Source: UBA1794 sp050946375 (GTDB taxonomy: Bacteria > Bacteroidota > Bacteroidia > Bacteroidales > Bacteroidaceae). From it: 64,000 nt of DNA. Positions 34,510 to 43,725 of this stretch are shown here, in pieces (position 1 is the stretch's first letter; every line of letters begins with the position of its first letter). The position numbers and the translations under genes are program-made. The stretch covers positions 45,322 through 109,321 of the forward strand of contig JBMNUT010000009.1 in assembly GCA_050946375.1 (NCBI GenBank), in the 5' to 3' direction. The notes beneath the pieces are model-generated. The model was not told the origin of the DNA. It searched no databases and was given only the letters and a program-made list of their open reading frames with translations.

Positions 34510-37500
34510 ATGAAAACAATCAGAGCACCCTGGGAAAGGGTCCGTACCGCCTTCCTCTGCCTGGCTGCCCTCGCCGGAACGACAGCCGGGGCACAGACCG
34601 ACGTAACCGAGGCCTATCTGGAAAACCCCTCTTTCGAGGCCGACGCAGCCACATGCACAGACCTTTCTGCACAAAAAGTAACCAATTCCGCCGACGGCCT
34701 GCGCGGATGGAACATAAGCCCCGCCGGTTGGAGCGTAACCAGCCCCGGAGTCTCACTGCTCATCAGCGCCGACTGCTTCACCGACAATAACTTCGGGAAA
34801 ACCACCCCCGCCGAAGGCAACTTTGCCTTCTATCAACGCTTCGGATGGGGCAGCGCCACCTCCACACTGAAGCAGACCTCCAAGGAAAACCTTCCCGCCG
34901 GCGACTATAAACTCACCTTCCGCACGAAAGCCTACGCAGCGAACAACGCTGCCACCTCGGCCTTCGTAAGCGTAAACAGCGGCACCGCCTCGCTCGGCAG
35001 CACCTCCTTCTCCTGCAACCCCGGCAGCGAAGGCATCATGGCCTCAAGCTCCTGGCGCGAACAGAACGTGCGTTTCAGCCTGAGCGAAGCCGCAACCATC
35101 GAAATCGCAGCCGAAATGACCTGGGGCAACGGCGGCAGCTGCATCCTCTACGATGACTTCCACCTCATACAGCTGCCCGAAGGCTACGAAGAGCCCGACA
35201 CCCCCACTATCTCCGGCGGGACGGAAGACCAGGTCAGCTCCCCGACCGAAGGAGTCATCAAGGCCGATTTCATAGACGAAGCCCAAATGCAGCAAGACCT
35301 GCTGCAAATGCTGGCCGACTTCACCCGCTATGCCCAAAACATCTGGCAGGAGTGCCCCAGCGCCAATAGCCGGGGCGAAGCCTGCGGCTACTTCCGCGCC
35401 AACAGCGCCGGGCAAAACAACGAAGACGGCGTGCGTACCAATGCCGACCTCTCCATGGTCTGCGCATTCCTCTGGCGCTACGCCCGCGAAGGGGAAGTCA
35501 CCCTGCCCGAAGGCATAACCTGGGACGAAGTAAAACAAATGGCCCTCAAGTCACTCATCTACGCCTATTCCACACACAAGGCCAACAAACTGAAAACCTG
35601 CACCAACAATGCCTATTGGGGCTCCGTAAGTACCACAGACTACACGTGGGAAAGCAGTCTTTGGGCCATGTCCGTAGCCTACGCCGCCTACTTTCTCGAC
35701 GAAGAGCTGACCGATACGCAGAAAAACTACATCTATCAGCTCATCAAGGCCGAGTGCAACTACGAACTGGGCCGCAACATCCCCACCGGATATGCAGGCG
35801 ATACGAAAGCCGAGGAGAACGGTTGGGAAGCCGACATACTGGCTTGCGCCCTGGGCCTCTACCCCGACGACCCGTTGGCACCGCGCTGGTTCCAGAAACT
35901 CCGCGAGTTTGCCATAAACAGCTACTCCCAGGCAGACGACGCGCAGGACAATTCCGTAATCGACCCGGACTATGACCAGCAAACCGTGCAGCAACTCTAC
36001 AAAGGCGCCAACCTTTACGACGACTACACCCTGCAAAACCACAATTACTTCCACACTTCCTACCAGAACGTCGTCATCCAGGAACTCGGCGAAGCGCACC
36101 TCGCCCTCAGCCTCTTCCAGGGAAGCGAAAATCCGAAGTGGCAGACAAACGCCTTGATGCACAACAACCAGGCCGTAATGGACAGCGTCCTGTGCTGGCT
36201 CGCCCTGGCCGACGGCGAACTGGCCATGCCCAACGGCAACGACTGGAGCATGTTCCTCTACGACCAGATAACCTCCTACTCCACACTGGCCTGCTTCCTG
36301 CGCGATGCCGATGCGCTCATGCTCGAAAACCTGGCCTATAAAAACATTAAAGCCCGCCAAACGACCACAACCGACGGCAGTTGGCTCCTGAACAGCGACA
36401 TCGGCCCGCGACGCATGGGAGTGGAAGCACACCGGGTAATGATGACTTATCTCATGCACGAAGTCGCTTCTACGGCCGACCTGCAGCCCTCTACCTGGGA
36501 AGACTTCAGCAAACGCCACGAAACCGCCAAACTCTTCACCACGCAGAACATCGTCCGCGCCAACAGCGCCGACCGTTTCAGCATTTTCTCCTGGAGTTCC
36601 GGCCTGAGCAGCTACACCGGTTACATAGCGCCTAATAGCCCGGACAAAAACAAGATAATCGTTCCCTACCGAGCCAATAACACCGGCAACATTTTAGGCT
36701 GGTATTCCGTAAGCGGCGCCGCCACAAACGCCACGCCCGTAGTGAGCGGCGTCTACAACCTCATGGGCAACAGCTACACCATGAACGGCAAACTGCTGAC
36801 CAACGACAATGCGTTGGAAAACAACTTCGCACTTTACTCCACGCCCGGCAACGCTTTCATCTATTTGGACTACGTAGTGGGCAGAAAGGACGGCACTATC
36901 ACCCGTTCGCAAGGCGGACTGATGGGAATCAGCGTCGACCCCTTCACAAAGACGCAGCGCACTCTCTACTTCCGCAACGGCCGCGTCCAGAGCGACGGGA
37001 CGGAATTCTGCGAATTCAGCAGTCCCTGGGTAAATATCGACAACCAAATCGGCATTGCCACTGCCGAATCCGAGAACAAGATGGCCTTCGGCGACCGCGC
37101 GCTCAGCAACTCCATCTACACGGCCAAGATCTATCCCCTCTATCAGGCCGGCAACCGCACCTTTGAGCAAGGGGAAACCGTCGACCGCCGACACCTTATA
37201 TATTATAGCAACGTCGATTCGCTGCAGACCGCCCGCCTCGCCGAGGAAATCGTGCCCCTCGCCGCTTCGCTCCCCGAGGGCTGGAACGGCGTCATCTGCC
37301 CCGATCCGGACGGAACGCGCTACCTGCTCCTGAGCAACTTCCAGGGCGAAAGCTCCTGCACGCTGGAGAAAATAGCCTTCGACGAGGGCGCCCCGGTATT
37401 CACCTGCGCCACCACCATCGAGAACGACAGCGCCTCTGCCATGTTCCGCTGCGACGTAAACCACAGCATCGGCAGCACCCTGCGCGCCTATGTCAAGGCC

Positions 37501-38592
37501 GACGCCCTACGCGCCAAGCAAGTGCCCGGCGACTCCTGCAGCATCTACCTGCACAACCCCGGCACGGAAGCCCGGCAGGCTGAGGTATGCATCCTCAAAG
37601 ACGGAAGCCGCATCGAAGGAACCGTACCCGTGGAAGCCGGAAGCAGCGTACTCGTCACCGCAAAAGACGGCACACTCTCCTACTCCAGCATCGAGACAGG
37701 CGAAACGACGGACAACGAATTTACCGACATCACCGCCCTCTTCCTCAACAACCCCGGCTTCGAAGAAGACGACACCTACGGCACGGTCAGCAGCAGCTTC
37801 ACCCTCAACGGGGTGGAGTATGCCCCCTGCTACGTCAACTCCATAGCCGCCGCCAACAGCCGATGGCCGCAGCTCCTGCCCGTGCAAGGCTGGAAAGCCG
37901 AAAACGGCCTGACCACTGCCTCCAACTTCTGCACCCTCTACTCCATGCCGTACAGCGCAACGATGTATTGCGTATCCCCCTCCAACGTGGGGAACTCGGC
38001 CAGCATCATGGCGGAACCGGCTTTTTTTGACTCCTGCGGGGAGCGCTGCCTCAATATCCTCAACTCATGGAGCGACGGGCAGAACCGGATTTCGCAGACC
38101 ATAAGCCTCCCCGCCGGAGAATACAAGCTGGTTTTCCTCATGCAGTATGCCTGCCCCAACGAGAGCCGCCGCTCCGGCTCGTACATCACCACCACCGGAG
38201 GCAACATCAATCGCTCCCTCTGCGGCGTCAGCTACGGCGAAACCGAACAATACCTCTACCCCGAGCGCGCCAACAACTGGGAAGAAATGGAATGCCCCTT
38301 CACCCTCAGCCAACGGAGCGACGTATGCATCAGCATGGGGCTTGAGACCTCGGCCGGACAGGGCGCAGCCAACAACACGCGCATCTACATAGACCGCGTG
38401 CGCCTCCTGCACAAAGGCGAATACATACCCGACAGACTGGACGAACTCCTGCAGGACGACAGCAGCAAGCCCGTAGACGTCTACGACCTGCGCGGCATGC
38501 TCCTGCGCAAGCAGGTGCGCCCCGAAGAAGCCACCCAAGGCCTGCCCCAGGGCACATACATCGTAGGAAAACAGAAAGTCATGGCGAAGTAG
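34510..38592 (+). CDS. Large exported protein with two carbohydrate-binding-like modules and T9SS-like tail; family not recognised
   Basis: 1360 residues. Signal peptide ends near AGAQ (about residue 28). A first galactose-binding-like module begins YLENPSFEADAATC and ends at about residue 225 (CILYDDFHLIQL). Next comes a long helical region (about 250-620) with aromatic-rich repeats such as YTWESSLWAMSVAYAAYFLDEELTD, GWEADILACALGLYPDDP, NHNYFHTSYQNVVIQELGEAHLAL and MDSVLCWLALADGELAMPNGNDWSMFLYDQITSY, suggesting an (alpha/alpha) toroid as in glycosidases and lyases. A beta-sandwich region (about 680-1060) follows, then a second FLNNPGFEEDDTYG module, and a tail VDVYDLRGMLLRKQ...GTYIVGKQKV like T9SS type-A signals. 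Probably a surface polysaccharide-degrading enzyme, but no catalytic residue can be assigned. Upstream of two fasciclin lipoproteins. Confidence 0.8.
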   Translation: MKTIRAPWERVRTAFLCLAALAGTTAGAQTDVTEAYLENPSFEADAATCTDLSAQKVTNSADGLRGWNISPAGWSVTSPGVSLLISADCFTDNNFGKTTPAEGNFAFYQRFGWGSATSTLKQTSKENLPAGDYKLTFRTKAYAANNAATSAFVSVNSGTASLGSTSFSCNPGSEGIMASSSWREQNVRFSLSEAATIEIAAEMTWGNGGSCILYDDFHLIQLPEGYEEPDTPTISGGTEDQVSSPTEGVIKADFIDEAQMQQDLLQMLADFTRYAQNIWQECPSANSRGEACGYFRANSAGQNNEDGVRTNADLSMVCAFLWRYAREGEVTLPEGITWDEVKQMALKSLIYAYSTHKANKLKTCTNNAYWGSVSTTDYTWESSLWAMSVAYAAYFLDEELTDTQKNYIYQLIKAECNYELGRNIPTGYAGDTKAEENGWEADILACALGLYPDDPLAPRWFQKLREFAINSYSQADDAQDNSVIDPDYDQQTVQQLYKGANLYDDYTLQNHNYFHTSYQNVVIQELGEAHLALSLFQGSENPKWQTNALMHNNQAVMDSVLCWLALADGELAMPNGNDWSMFLYDQITSYSTLACFLRDADALMLENLAYKNIKARQTTTTDGSWLLNSDIGPRRMGVEAHRVMMTYLMHEVASTADLQPSTWEDFSKRHETAKLFTTQNIVRANSADRFSIFSWSSGLSSYTGYIAPNSPDKNKIIVPYRANNTGNILGWYSVSGAATNATPVVSGVYNLMGNSYTMNGKLLTNDNALENNFALYSTPGNAFIYLDYVVGRKDGTITRSQGGLMGISVDPFTKTQRTLYFRNGRVQSDGTEFCEFSSPWVNIDNQIGIATAESENKMAFGDRALSNSIYTAKIYPLYQAGNRTFEQGETVDRRHLIYYSNVDSLQTARLAEEIVPLAASLPEGWNGVICPDPDGTRYLLLSNFQGESSCTLEKIAFDEGAPVFTCATTIENDSASAMFRCDVNHSIGSTLRAYVKADALRAKQVPGDSCSIYLHNPGTEARQAEVCILKDGSRIEGTVPVEAGSSVLVTAKDGTLSYSSIETGETTDNEFTDITALFLNNPGFEEDDTYGTVSSSFTLNGVEYAPCYVNSIAAANSRWPQLLPVQGWKAENGLTTASNFCTLYSMPYSATMYCVSPSNVGNSASIMAEPAFFDSCGERCLNILNSWSDGQNRISQTISLPAGEYKLVFLMQYACPNESRRSGSYITTTGGNINRSLCGVSYGETEQYLYPERANNWEEMECPFTLSQRSDVCISMGLETSAGQGAANNTRIYIDRVRLLHKGEYIPDRLDELLQDDSSKPVDVYDLRGMLLRKQVRPEEATQGLPQGTYIVGKQKVMAK

Positions 38593-38597
38593 TCCGC

Positions 38598-38706
38598 AAA
38601 AGTCCCGCAACCTTGCGGAAAAAGCCTTGCCACTTTTTGCAAAAAGTCATACAACTTTTCTCCAAAAGCCCCGCAGCGCCCACACGCACGTTGCGGGGCT
38701 TTTCAT
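38598..38706. repeat. 22-bp phased repeat array
   Basis: AAAAG starts at 38598, 38620, 38642 and 38664, exactly 22 bp apart (AAAAGTCCCGCAACC, AAAAGCCTTGCCACTTTTTGC, AAAAGTCATACAACTTTTC, AAAAGCCCCGCAGCG). The last unit is the left arm of a terminator hairpin. From 38704 to about 38869 there is no gene; a single degenerate unit (GAAAGGCGATATCCCACTTTTT) lies at 38836. Confidence 0.88.
38664..38703 (+). terminator. Terminator of the 1360-residue protein gene
   Basis: AAAAGCCCCGCA (38664-38675) pairs perfectly with TGCGGGGCTTTT (38692-38703); short T run at the end. The left arm is a 22-bp repeat unit. Confidence 0.82.
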
Positions 38707-38869
38707 ATACGGCCGCGGCAGAAAAGAGAACAGGAAGAAGCAAAACGCTCCATCCCCCCGAGCCCCTCTCCCGAAAGACGGGCAAGGACAGAAAGGCTCC
38801 GGAAAAGAAAAAAGGTACATTTTACAGGATTTTTCGAAAGGCGATATCCCACTTTTTAAAAAAATTCAA

Positions 38870-38877
38870 TACCTTTG
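38870..38877 (+). promoter_or_regulatory. -7 box (TACCTTTG) of the first fasciclin gene
   Basis: CAATACCTTTGAG before a CCAATTTC stretch; nearly the same sequence precedes the second fasciclin gene at 41434, showing a duplicated promoter. No good -33. Confidence 0.55.
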
Positions 38878-38956
38878 AGCCAATTTCCCTTTGGTGCGAA
38901 ATAAAATCTACGAAGACGCTTTTGGCAAACCAGTGTATATATTCAAAAAAACAAAT

Positions 38957-41107
38957 ATGAAATTGTACAAACAATCACTACAAGCAGCCCTGTGGGGCAG
39001 CCTCTTGTGCATAGCTGCGCTGACGCCCTCGTGTACGAACGACGACATCCCGAGCGATAGCTACTACACATTTACCGGACAGACCGTGCGGGACTTCCTG
39101 AACACGGACGAAAATTACAGCATCTACAACGAGTTTACCCAAAAGAGCAAGGACATCACCAGCGAAGACGGAATGAACATTCCCGCATTGCTCTCCTCCT
39201 ATGGCTACTACACCGTGTTCGCCCCGACAAACGAGGCCATGGTCAACTACCTGGAAGAGAACTTTTCGGTCAGCTCCCTCGACGAACTCTACCAGAGCCT
39301 CAACCCCACGAGCGCCGACAGCGTAGTGAACCTCGTCACCCGCATGCACATCATCAGCAGCGGCAACAACGCCACCATCTACGAAAGCCAGAATTTCCAG
39401 CAAAAGATACCCGACCGCAACCTCTACGACAAGGTGATTTACATCACCTCGCTGGGTGATTCGTACTTAGTGAACGACCTTTCCAACATAGTGCAGCGTG
39501 ATGTAGAATTACACAACGGAGTTTTGCACGGAATCGACCGCGTAATCGAGCCTTCCGACATGAAAATCGAAGATTTCTTCGAGACCTATCCGCAATACTC
39601 CCTCTTCGGTCACCTGATGGACTACGTGGGCCTGGCCGAAAGTGGGCGCATCCTCACCGATCCCGAGGCCGACTACATCCCCGACACGCGCAACTACGAA
39701 GCCTACAAGGGAGCGGCCAACACCATCGAGGTACCCACCAGCAAGAAACAGTTCTACACCTGCTTCATCGAACCCAACGAAGTCTTCGCCCGCGAGCTGC
39801 CCGACCTGCAGAACGCCACTACCGTGCAAGACTCCATAGACGTAGTGAAAGCCTACGCACTCGAATGGTATAACCGCGAGTTTGCCGACGCCACCGACGA
39901 AGAAAAGGCAGCGGCCCTCACCGAAAACTGGGACGAACCGGAAAACTACCTCAACCGTTTCGTAGCCTACCACTTCATCAACATGAAGGTAGACCGGGCA
40001 GACTTCACGCGTTACAACGTAGCCATCGCCAACGGATACAACCGTATCAAGGAATTCTACGAGTCCCTCGCGCCCAATCAGGAAATCTATCTTTCCGCCG
40101 GCGCCAACGGTCACCCCTGGGAGGCCGATGGCGACAACTACGCCGACCCCAACTCCGAGATGATTGTGCTGAACCCCAATCCCGAATCCGAAGACATTAT
40201 TTACAATACCAACCGCGACTGGGGACGCCCCGTGCGCTACGTTGCCTCCATCGGGGATAAGACTTTCACCACCGAGAACGGCTTCTTCCACGAATTGCAG
40301 GACATCCTCTACTTCCCGCGCCGCGACTTCAAGCGCATACGCTTCCGCCACGACATCTCGGGCAGCTTCTTCCCCGAAATCATGAGCAACGATTTGCGCT
40401 ACAAGTATATGAACACCGGCTACATCGTACTGCCCCAGGAGCCCTACCAGTATGCCTCGAACATTTACTTCATCTCCAGCGAGACCATCCAAATCCAGAC
40501 CTCTCCGAACACAGGTACCGCCATTGGTAGCTGGAACTCCAACCTCGGCGACGAAATGATGTTCTCCGGTCCGTACGACTTTGTGCTCCGCATGCCGCCC
40601 GTGCCCGCCGGAAACTGGGAAGTGCGCCTCGGCTATGTCAGCGCCGACGACCGCGGCTGCGCACAGTTCTTCCTCGGTAGCGACACGGACTGCGACTGGG
40701 AAAACAAAGACTTCAGCGGGCTGCACCCGACCGGCATCCCTATCGACCTGACCGTCTCCTTCCTCAGCCAAATGGGCCGCACCGAAGCCGAAGCCTCCGA
40801 TGCCGGCAAGTCGGAAGAGGAAATCCGCTCGCTGGACAAGGAGTGGTATGTGAACGGCCGCATGAAGGGAACGAACAATATGCTCGGCGCCAACGGTAAC
40901 GACACCCGTACCCTGCGCGACATTCTCTCGGGACACAACCCCTCGCGCCGCGTCATCGGCCGCATAACCCTCGAGAAAGACGGACCCATCTACCTGCGCG
41001 CACGCGCCATGACCAATGAGGAAGGCGTCCGCCTCGGCATCGATTACCTCGAAATCTGCCCCGACAACGTCTACAACAACCCCGAGATGGCCGAACCGCG
41101 CGACTAA
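38957..41107 (+). CDS. Fasciclin-domain lipoprotein (first of tandem pair)
   Basis: 716 residues. Lipoprotein signal with lipobox LTPSC, then CTNDDIPSDSYYTFTGQTVRDFL. The fasciclin (FAS1) domain opens with YGYYTVFAPTNEAMVNYLEE (about 80-100) and closes with VELHNGVLHGIDRVIEP. Later parts include a second FAS1-like stretch (YNRIKEFYESLAPNQEI) and a beta-sandwich with MPPVPAGNWEVRLGYVSADDRGCAQFFLG; the end is EICPDNVYNNPEMAEPRD. FAS1 domains mediate adhesion to glycans or proteins; in Bacteroidales such lipoproteins often sit with surface glycan systems. The ATG at 38957 is chosen as the start of the signal peptide. Paralogous to the next gene along its whole length. Confidence 0.88.
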   Translation: MKLYKQSLQAALWGSLLCIAALTPSCTNDDIPSDSYYTFTGQTVRDFLNTDENYSIYNEFTQKSKDITSEDGMNIPALLSSYGYYTVFAPTNEAMVNYLEENFSVSSLDELYQSLNPTSADSVVNLVTRMHIISSGNNATIYESQNFQQKIPDRNLYDKVIYITSLGDSYLVNDLSNIVQRDVELHNGVLHGIDRVIEPSDMKIEDFFETYPQYSLFGHLMDYVGLAESGRILTDPEADYIPDTRNYEAYKGAANTIEVPTSKKQFYTCFIEPNEVFARELPDLQNATTVQDSIDVVKAYALEWYNREFADATDEEKAAALTENWDEPENYLNRFVAYHFINMKVDRADFTRYNVAIANGYNRIKEFYESLAPNQEIYLSAGANGHPWEADGDNYADPNSEMIVLNPNPESEDIIYNTNRDWGRPVRYVASIGDKTFTTENGFFHELQDILYFPRRDFKRIRFRHDISGSFFPEIMSNDLRYKYMNTGYIVLPQEPYQYASNIYFISSETIQIQTSPNTGTAIGSWNSNLGDEMMFSGPYDFVLRMPPVPAGNWEVRLGYVSADDRGCAQFFLGSDTDCDWENKDFSGLHPTGIPIDLTVSFLSQMGRTEAEASDAGKSEEEIRSLDKEWYVNGRMKGTNNMLGANGNDTRTLRDILSGHNPSRRVIGRITLEKDGPIYLRARAMTNEEGVRLGIDYLEICPDNVYNNPEMAEPRD

Positions 41108-41142
41108 GCAAAGCCGCCGTTCCCTGTCGGGACTCCACAAAC

Positions 41143-41187
41143 AGATAGGCTCCCCTGCCCCACGAGGACAGGGGAGCTTATCGTTTT
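41143..41187 (+). terminator. Terminator of the first fasciclin gene
   Basis: GATAGGCTCCCCTG pairs with CAGGGGAGC-TTATC (small bulge), followed by GTTTTC. Confidence 0.8.
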
Positions 41188-41255
41188 CATGCGCCACTTC
41201 CGGCCAAAAGGGGTGGCACTTTACGGAAAAAGCCGAGGCACTTTTTGCCCCAACT
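41184..41255. repeat. 22-bp phased repeat array
   Basis: Units at 41184, 41206 (AAAAGGGGTGGCACTTTACGG) and 41228 (AAAAGCCGAGGCACTTTTTGCC). From 41256 to 41433 no gene is seen; part of it (GGCAAGGACAAGAAAG) matches the region upstream of the first fasciclin gene. Confidence 0.82.
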
Positions 41256-41433
41256 ACCTCCACCCGCAGCCCGCACCCCATATACCCCGTTTCCCTCCCG
41301 GCAAGGACAAGAAAGAGAAGCGGCCACGCCCCGGCCTTTCAGCATGCAAGAAAAAAGTACAACAAACTTTAAATCTTTTTAATTTTACGGGGGTAGAATT
41401 CCTCATTTATCACTCCATTTCAAAAGAAAGCAA

Positions 41434-41441
41434 TACCTTTG
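41434..41441 (+). promoter_or_regulatory. -7 box (TACCTTTG) of the second fasciclin gene
   Basis: CAATACCTTTGAAACAATTTC resembles the box before the first fasciclin gene; the leader to the ATG at 41525 is 83 bp. Confidence 0.52.
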
Positions 41442-41524
41442 AAACAATTTCTACAACGTAGGGAACAATCAAAAACGTACAATTAAATTATAATATCAAC
41501 TTCTCTAACTTTCTCTTTTAGGCT

Positions 41525-43540
41525 ATGGATATTATCAAAAGACTATTGAAAGCCGGACTAATCGGATGCCTCTTGGGCCTGACCGCCGCGATGGGGTCAT
41601 GTACGAACGACGACATCCCCAGCGAAAGCTACTACACATTTACGGGCGAGACACTGGCCCAATACCTGCAAAACAATCCCGACGAATTCAGCGACTTCAC
41701 GCAATTGCTGAACCGCTCCTACGTCAGCAACGACGGCAGCGGGTCGACCGTCTTCGAGATGCTCAACTCCTGGGGATACTACACCTGCTTTGCACCCGAC
41801 AATGAGACGATGGCAAAATATCTGCAGAAGGAAGGCCTGAACAGCATAGAGGAAGTTTCCGACTCCGCCGCACGCGTCATCTCGCTGATGAGCATCATCT
41901 CGTCCGCGTCTACCATCTATGAGTCGCAAAACTTCGAGAACCGGCTGCCCGACCAGAACCTTTACAAGAAAACCATCTATATTACGGGCGACGGCGACAG
42001 CTATCGCATCAACGACATGGCCAACATTACGGAAATCGACGTAGAGGTACACAACGGAGTCATACAGCGCGTAGACTCAGTGCTGGAGCCTTCCGACCTG
42101 ACGCTGCTCGGATTCTTCGAAGACCACCCCGAGTATTCGCTCTTCATGGAGGCACTCGAGCTGACGGGCGTCTACGAGCGCGTCAATTCCGAGCAGGAAG
42201 ACTTGAATTACACGCCGCCCACGTCGATGGAAGACAATAACGGCGCCACGATGCAGGCCTTCCCCACGCAGCGTTTCTACGGCTTCACCTGCTTCGTTGA
42301 GCCCAACTCGGTGTACGAAGCGGCAGGCATTACCGACATCGAAGGCCTTAAAACCTATGCAAGGCAGTGGTTCTCCGAAACATACGAGAGCGACGCGCCC
42401 GACATCTATGCACTGGGCGACAACGAAAACTACCTCGATTCCAACAACTACCTGAACCGTTTCGTCGCATACCACTTCGTAAACAAGACCATATCGCAGG
42501 CCGACTTCGACGAAAGCGCCAGCACTTTCCAGGGCGGATACAACAAGTATCTCGACTATGCCGAGACACTTGCTCCGGGACAGACCCTCTGTCTGGCCGC
42601 AGGCACCAACTCTTTTGCCAGCGACGACTACGTAGACCGCCTGCAGCTCAACCCCTCGGCCGACCAAGTGCCGCTCGAAACCGTATCGGCCTACCGCACC
42701 TGGACGCGCCCGGCACGCAACGGCGTACTCCTTGCGCAGAAGACGCAAATGGAATCATCCATCGGACTTTTCCACGAGATTGAGAGTATTCTCACATACC
42801 CCCGCAATGACTTCCAGCGCACCCGCCTCCGTCTCGACGTAGCCTCGCTCTTCCCCGAGATGATGAGCAACTCCATCCGCTATACCGTCAAGGAAGGCGG
42901 CGGATACGGCCTGCCCGAAGGATTTTTGAGCAACTTCTGGATGAACTCCACGGGCACCCTTTTCCTCTACCTCGCTACCACCGCACCCGAAATGACGCAG
43001 TGGAACGACTACCAGGGCGATGAGTTCATTGCGAAAGGTAACTTCGACTTCACCGTGCGCCTCCCGCCGGTACCCGCCGGCCTCTACGAAGTGCGCCTCG
43101 GATATACCGTCAACTCCAGCCGCGGCTGCGGACAAATGTATCTCGGCACGTCGCGCGACAACATGACCGCCGCCGGAATACCGGTAGACCTTACCGTCAA
43201 GACGACCAGCAAGGGATGGGTTGAAGACGAAAACTCCGACGTCGACTACGAATCGGACAAGCTCTTGCGGGCCAACGGCTACATGAAAGGCCCCAACTCC
43301 TCCAACGCCGGTGGCGGACAGAACACCGCCGTCAGCCTGCGACAGGTGGGTGGCTCCAGCTATAACGAAGACGCCGTGCGCGTAATCCTCGGCACTATTC
43401 AGCTCACCACCGACGGAAGCATCTACGTGCGCTTCCGCAATGCTACGACCAGCACGACGCCGCAGTTCATGATGGACTACATTGAAATCTGTCCGTCCAG
43501 CATCTACGACAATCCGGAGACGAACGAACCGCGCGACTAA
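41525..43540 (+). CDS. Fasciclin-domain lipoprotein (second of tandem pair)
   Basis: 671 residues. Lipobox AMGSC; mature start CTNDDIPSESYYTFTGETL is almost identical to the first copy, including at DNA level. FAS1 signature WGYYTCFAPDNETMAKYLQ and closing VEVHNGVIQRVDSVLEPSDL are kept; the C-terminal sandwich LPPVPAGLYEVRLGYTVNSSRGCGQMYLG and the end EICPSSIYDNPETNEPRD align with the first copy. The centre is more diverged. Both carry the same Cys pair pattern near the end. A tandem duplication that included the promoter is the simplest history. Closed by a long hairpin. Confidence 0.88.
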   Translation: MDIIKRLLKAGLIGCLLGLTAAMGSCTNDDIPSESYYTFTGETLAQYLQNNPDEFSDFTQLLNRSYVSNDGSGSTVFEMLNSWGYYTCFAPDNETMAKYLQKEGLNSIEEVSDSAARVISLMSIISSASTIYESQNFENRLPDQNLYKKTIYITGDGDSYRINDMANITEIDVEVHNGVIQRVDSVLEPSDLTLLGFFEDHPEYSLFMEALELTGVYERVNSEQEDLNYTPPTSMEDNNGATMQAFPTQRFYGFTCFVEPNSVYEAAGITDIEGLKTYARQWFSETYESDAPDIYALGDNENYLDSNNYLNRFVAYHFVNKTISQADFDESASTFQGGYNKYLDYAETLAPGQTLCLAAGTNSFASDDYVDRLQLNPSADQVPLETVSAYRTWTRPARNGVLLAQKTQMESSIGLFHEIESILTYPRNDFQRTRLRLDVASLFPEMMSNSIRYTVKEGGGYGLPEGFLSNFWMNSTGTLFLYLATTAPEMTQWNDYQGDEFIAKGNFDFTVRLPPVPAGLYEVRLGYTVNSSRGCGQMYLGTSRDNMTAAGIPVDLTVKTTSKGWVEDENSDVDYESDKLLRANGYMKGPNSSNAGGGQNTAVSLRQVGGSSYNEDAVRVILGTIQLTTDGSIYVRFRNATTSTTPQFMMDYIEICPSSIYDNPETNEPRD

Positions 43541-43566
43541 CCGCGACTCCGTTCCCATTCTCCCCC

Positions 43567-43620
43567 AACAAAGGGCCGGCAAGATACGCATTTGCGGCGT
43601 ATGTTTGCCGGCCCTTTGTT
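43567..43620. terminator. Terminator of the second fasciclin gene
   Basis: AACAAAGGGCCGGCAA pairs with TTGCCGGCCCTTTGTT; the loop itself can pair (ATACGC / GCGTAT). Confidence 0.87.
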
Positions 43621-43622
43621 CA

Positions 43623-43725
43623 CACACGGCAAGTCCCGCTGGCAAGCGCCTTGCAACTATCAGAAAAAAGCCTTGCATGAAAATCGGATTTCATGCAAGG
43701 CTTTTCCGTAAAAGTACCGTGACTT
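43623..43725. repeat. 22-bp repeat array with perfect inverted pair
   Basis: Units at about 43645, 43667 and 43689 (22-bp phase) and 43710. The units at 43667 (AAAAGCCTTGCATGAAA) and 43689 (TTTCATGCAAGGCTTTT) are perfect reverse complements. Confidence 0.85.
43667..43705 (-). terminator. Terminator of metH made from two inverted repeat units
   Basis: 17-bp perfect stem with a 5-base loop, 20 bp after the metH stop; on the minus strand the stem ends in TTTTTT. Confidence 0.78.

Noticed and set aside
38598..38706. CRISPR-like regular repeats
   Set aside because: The units are contiguous at 22 bp, have no unique spacers, differ from each other, and occur at many separate places without cas genes.
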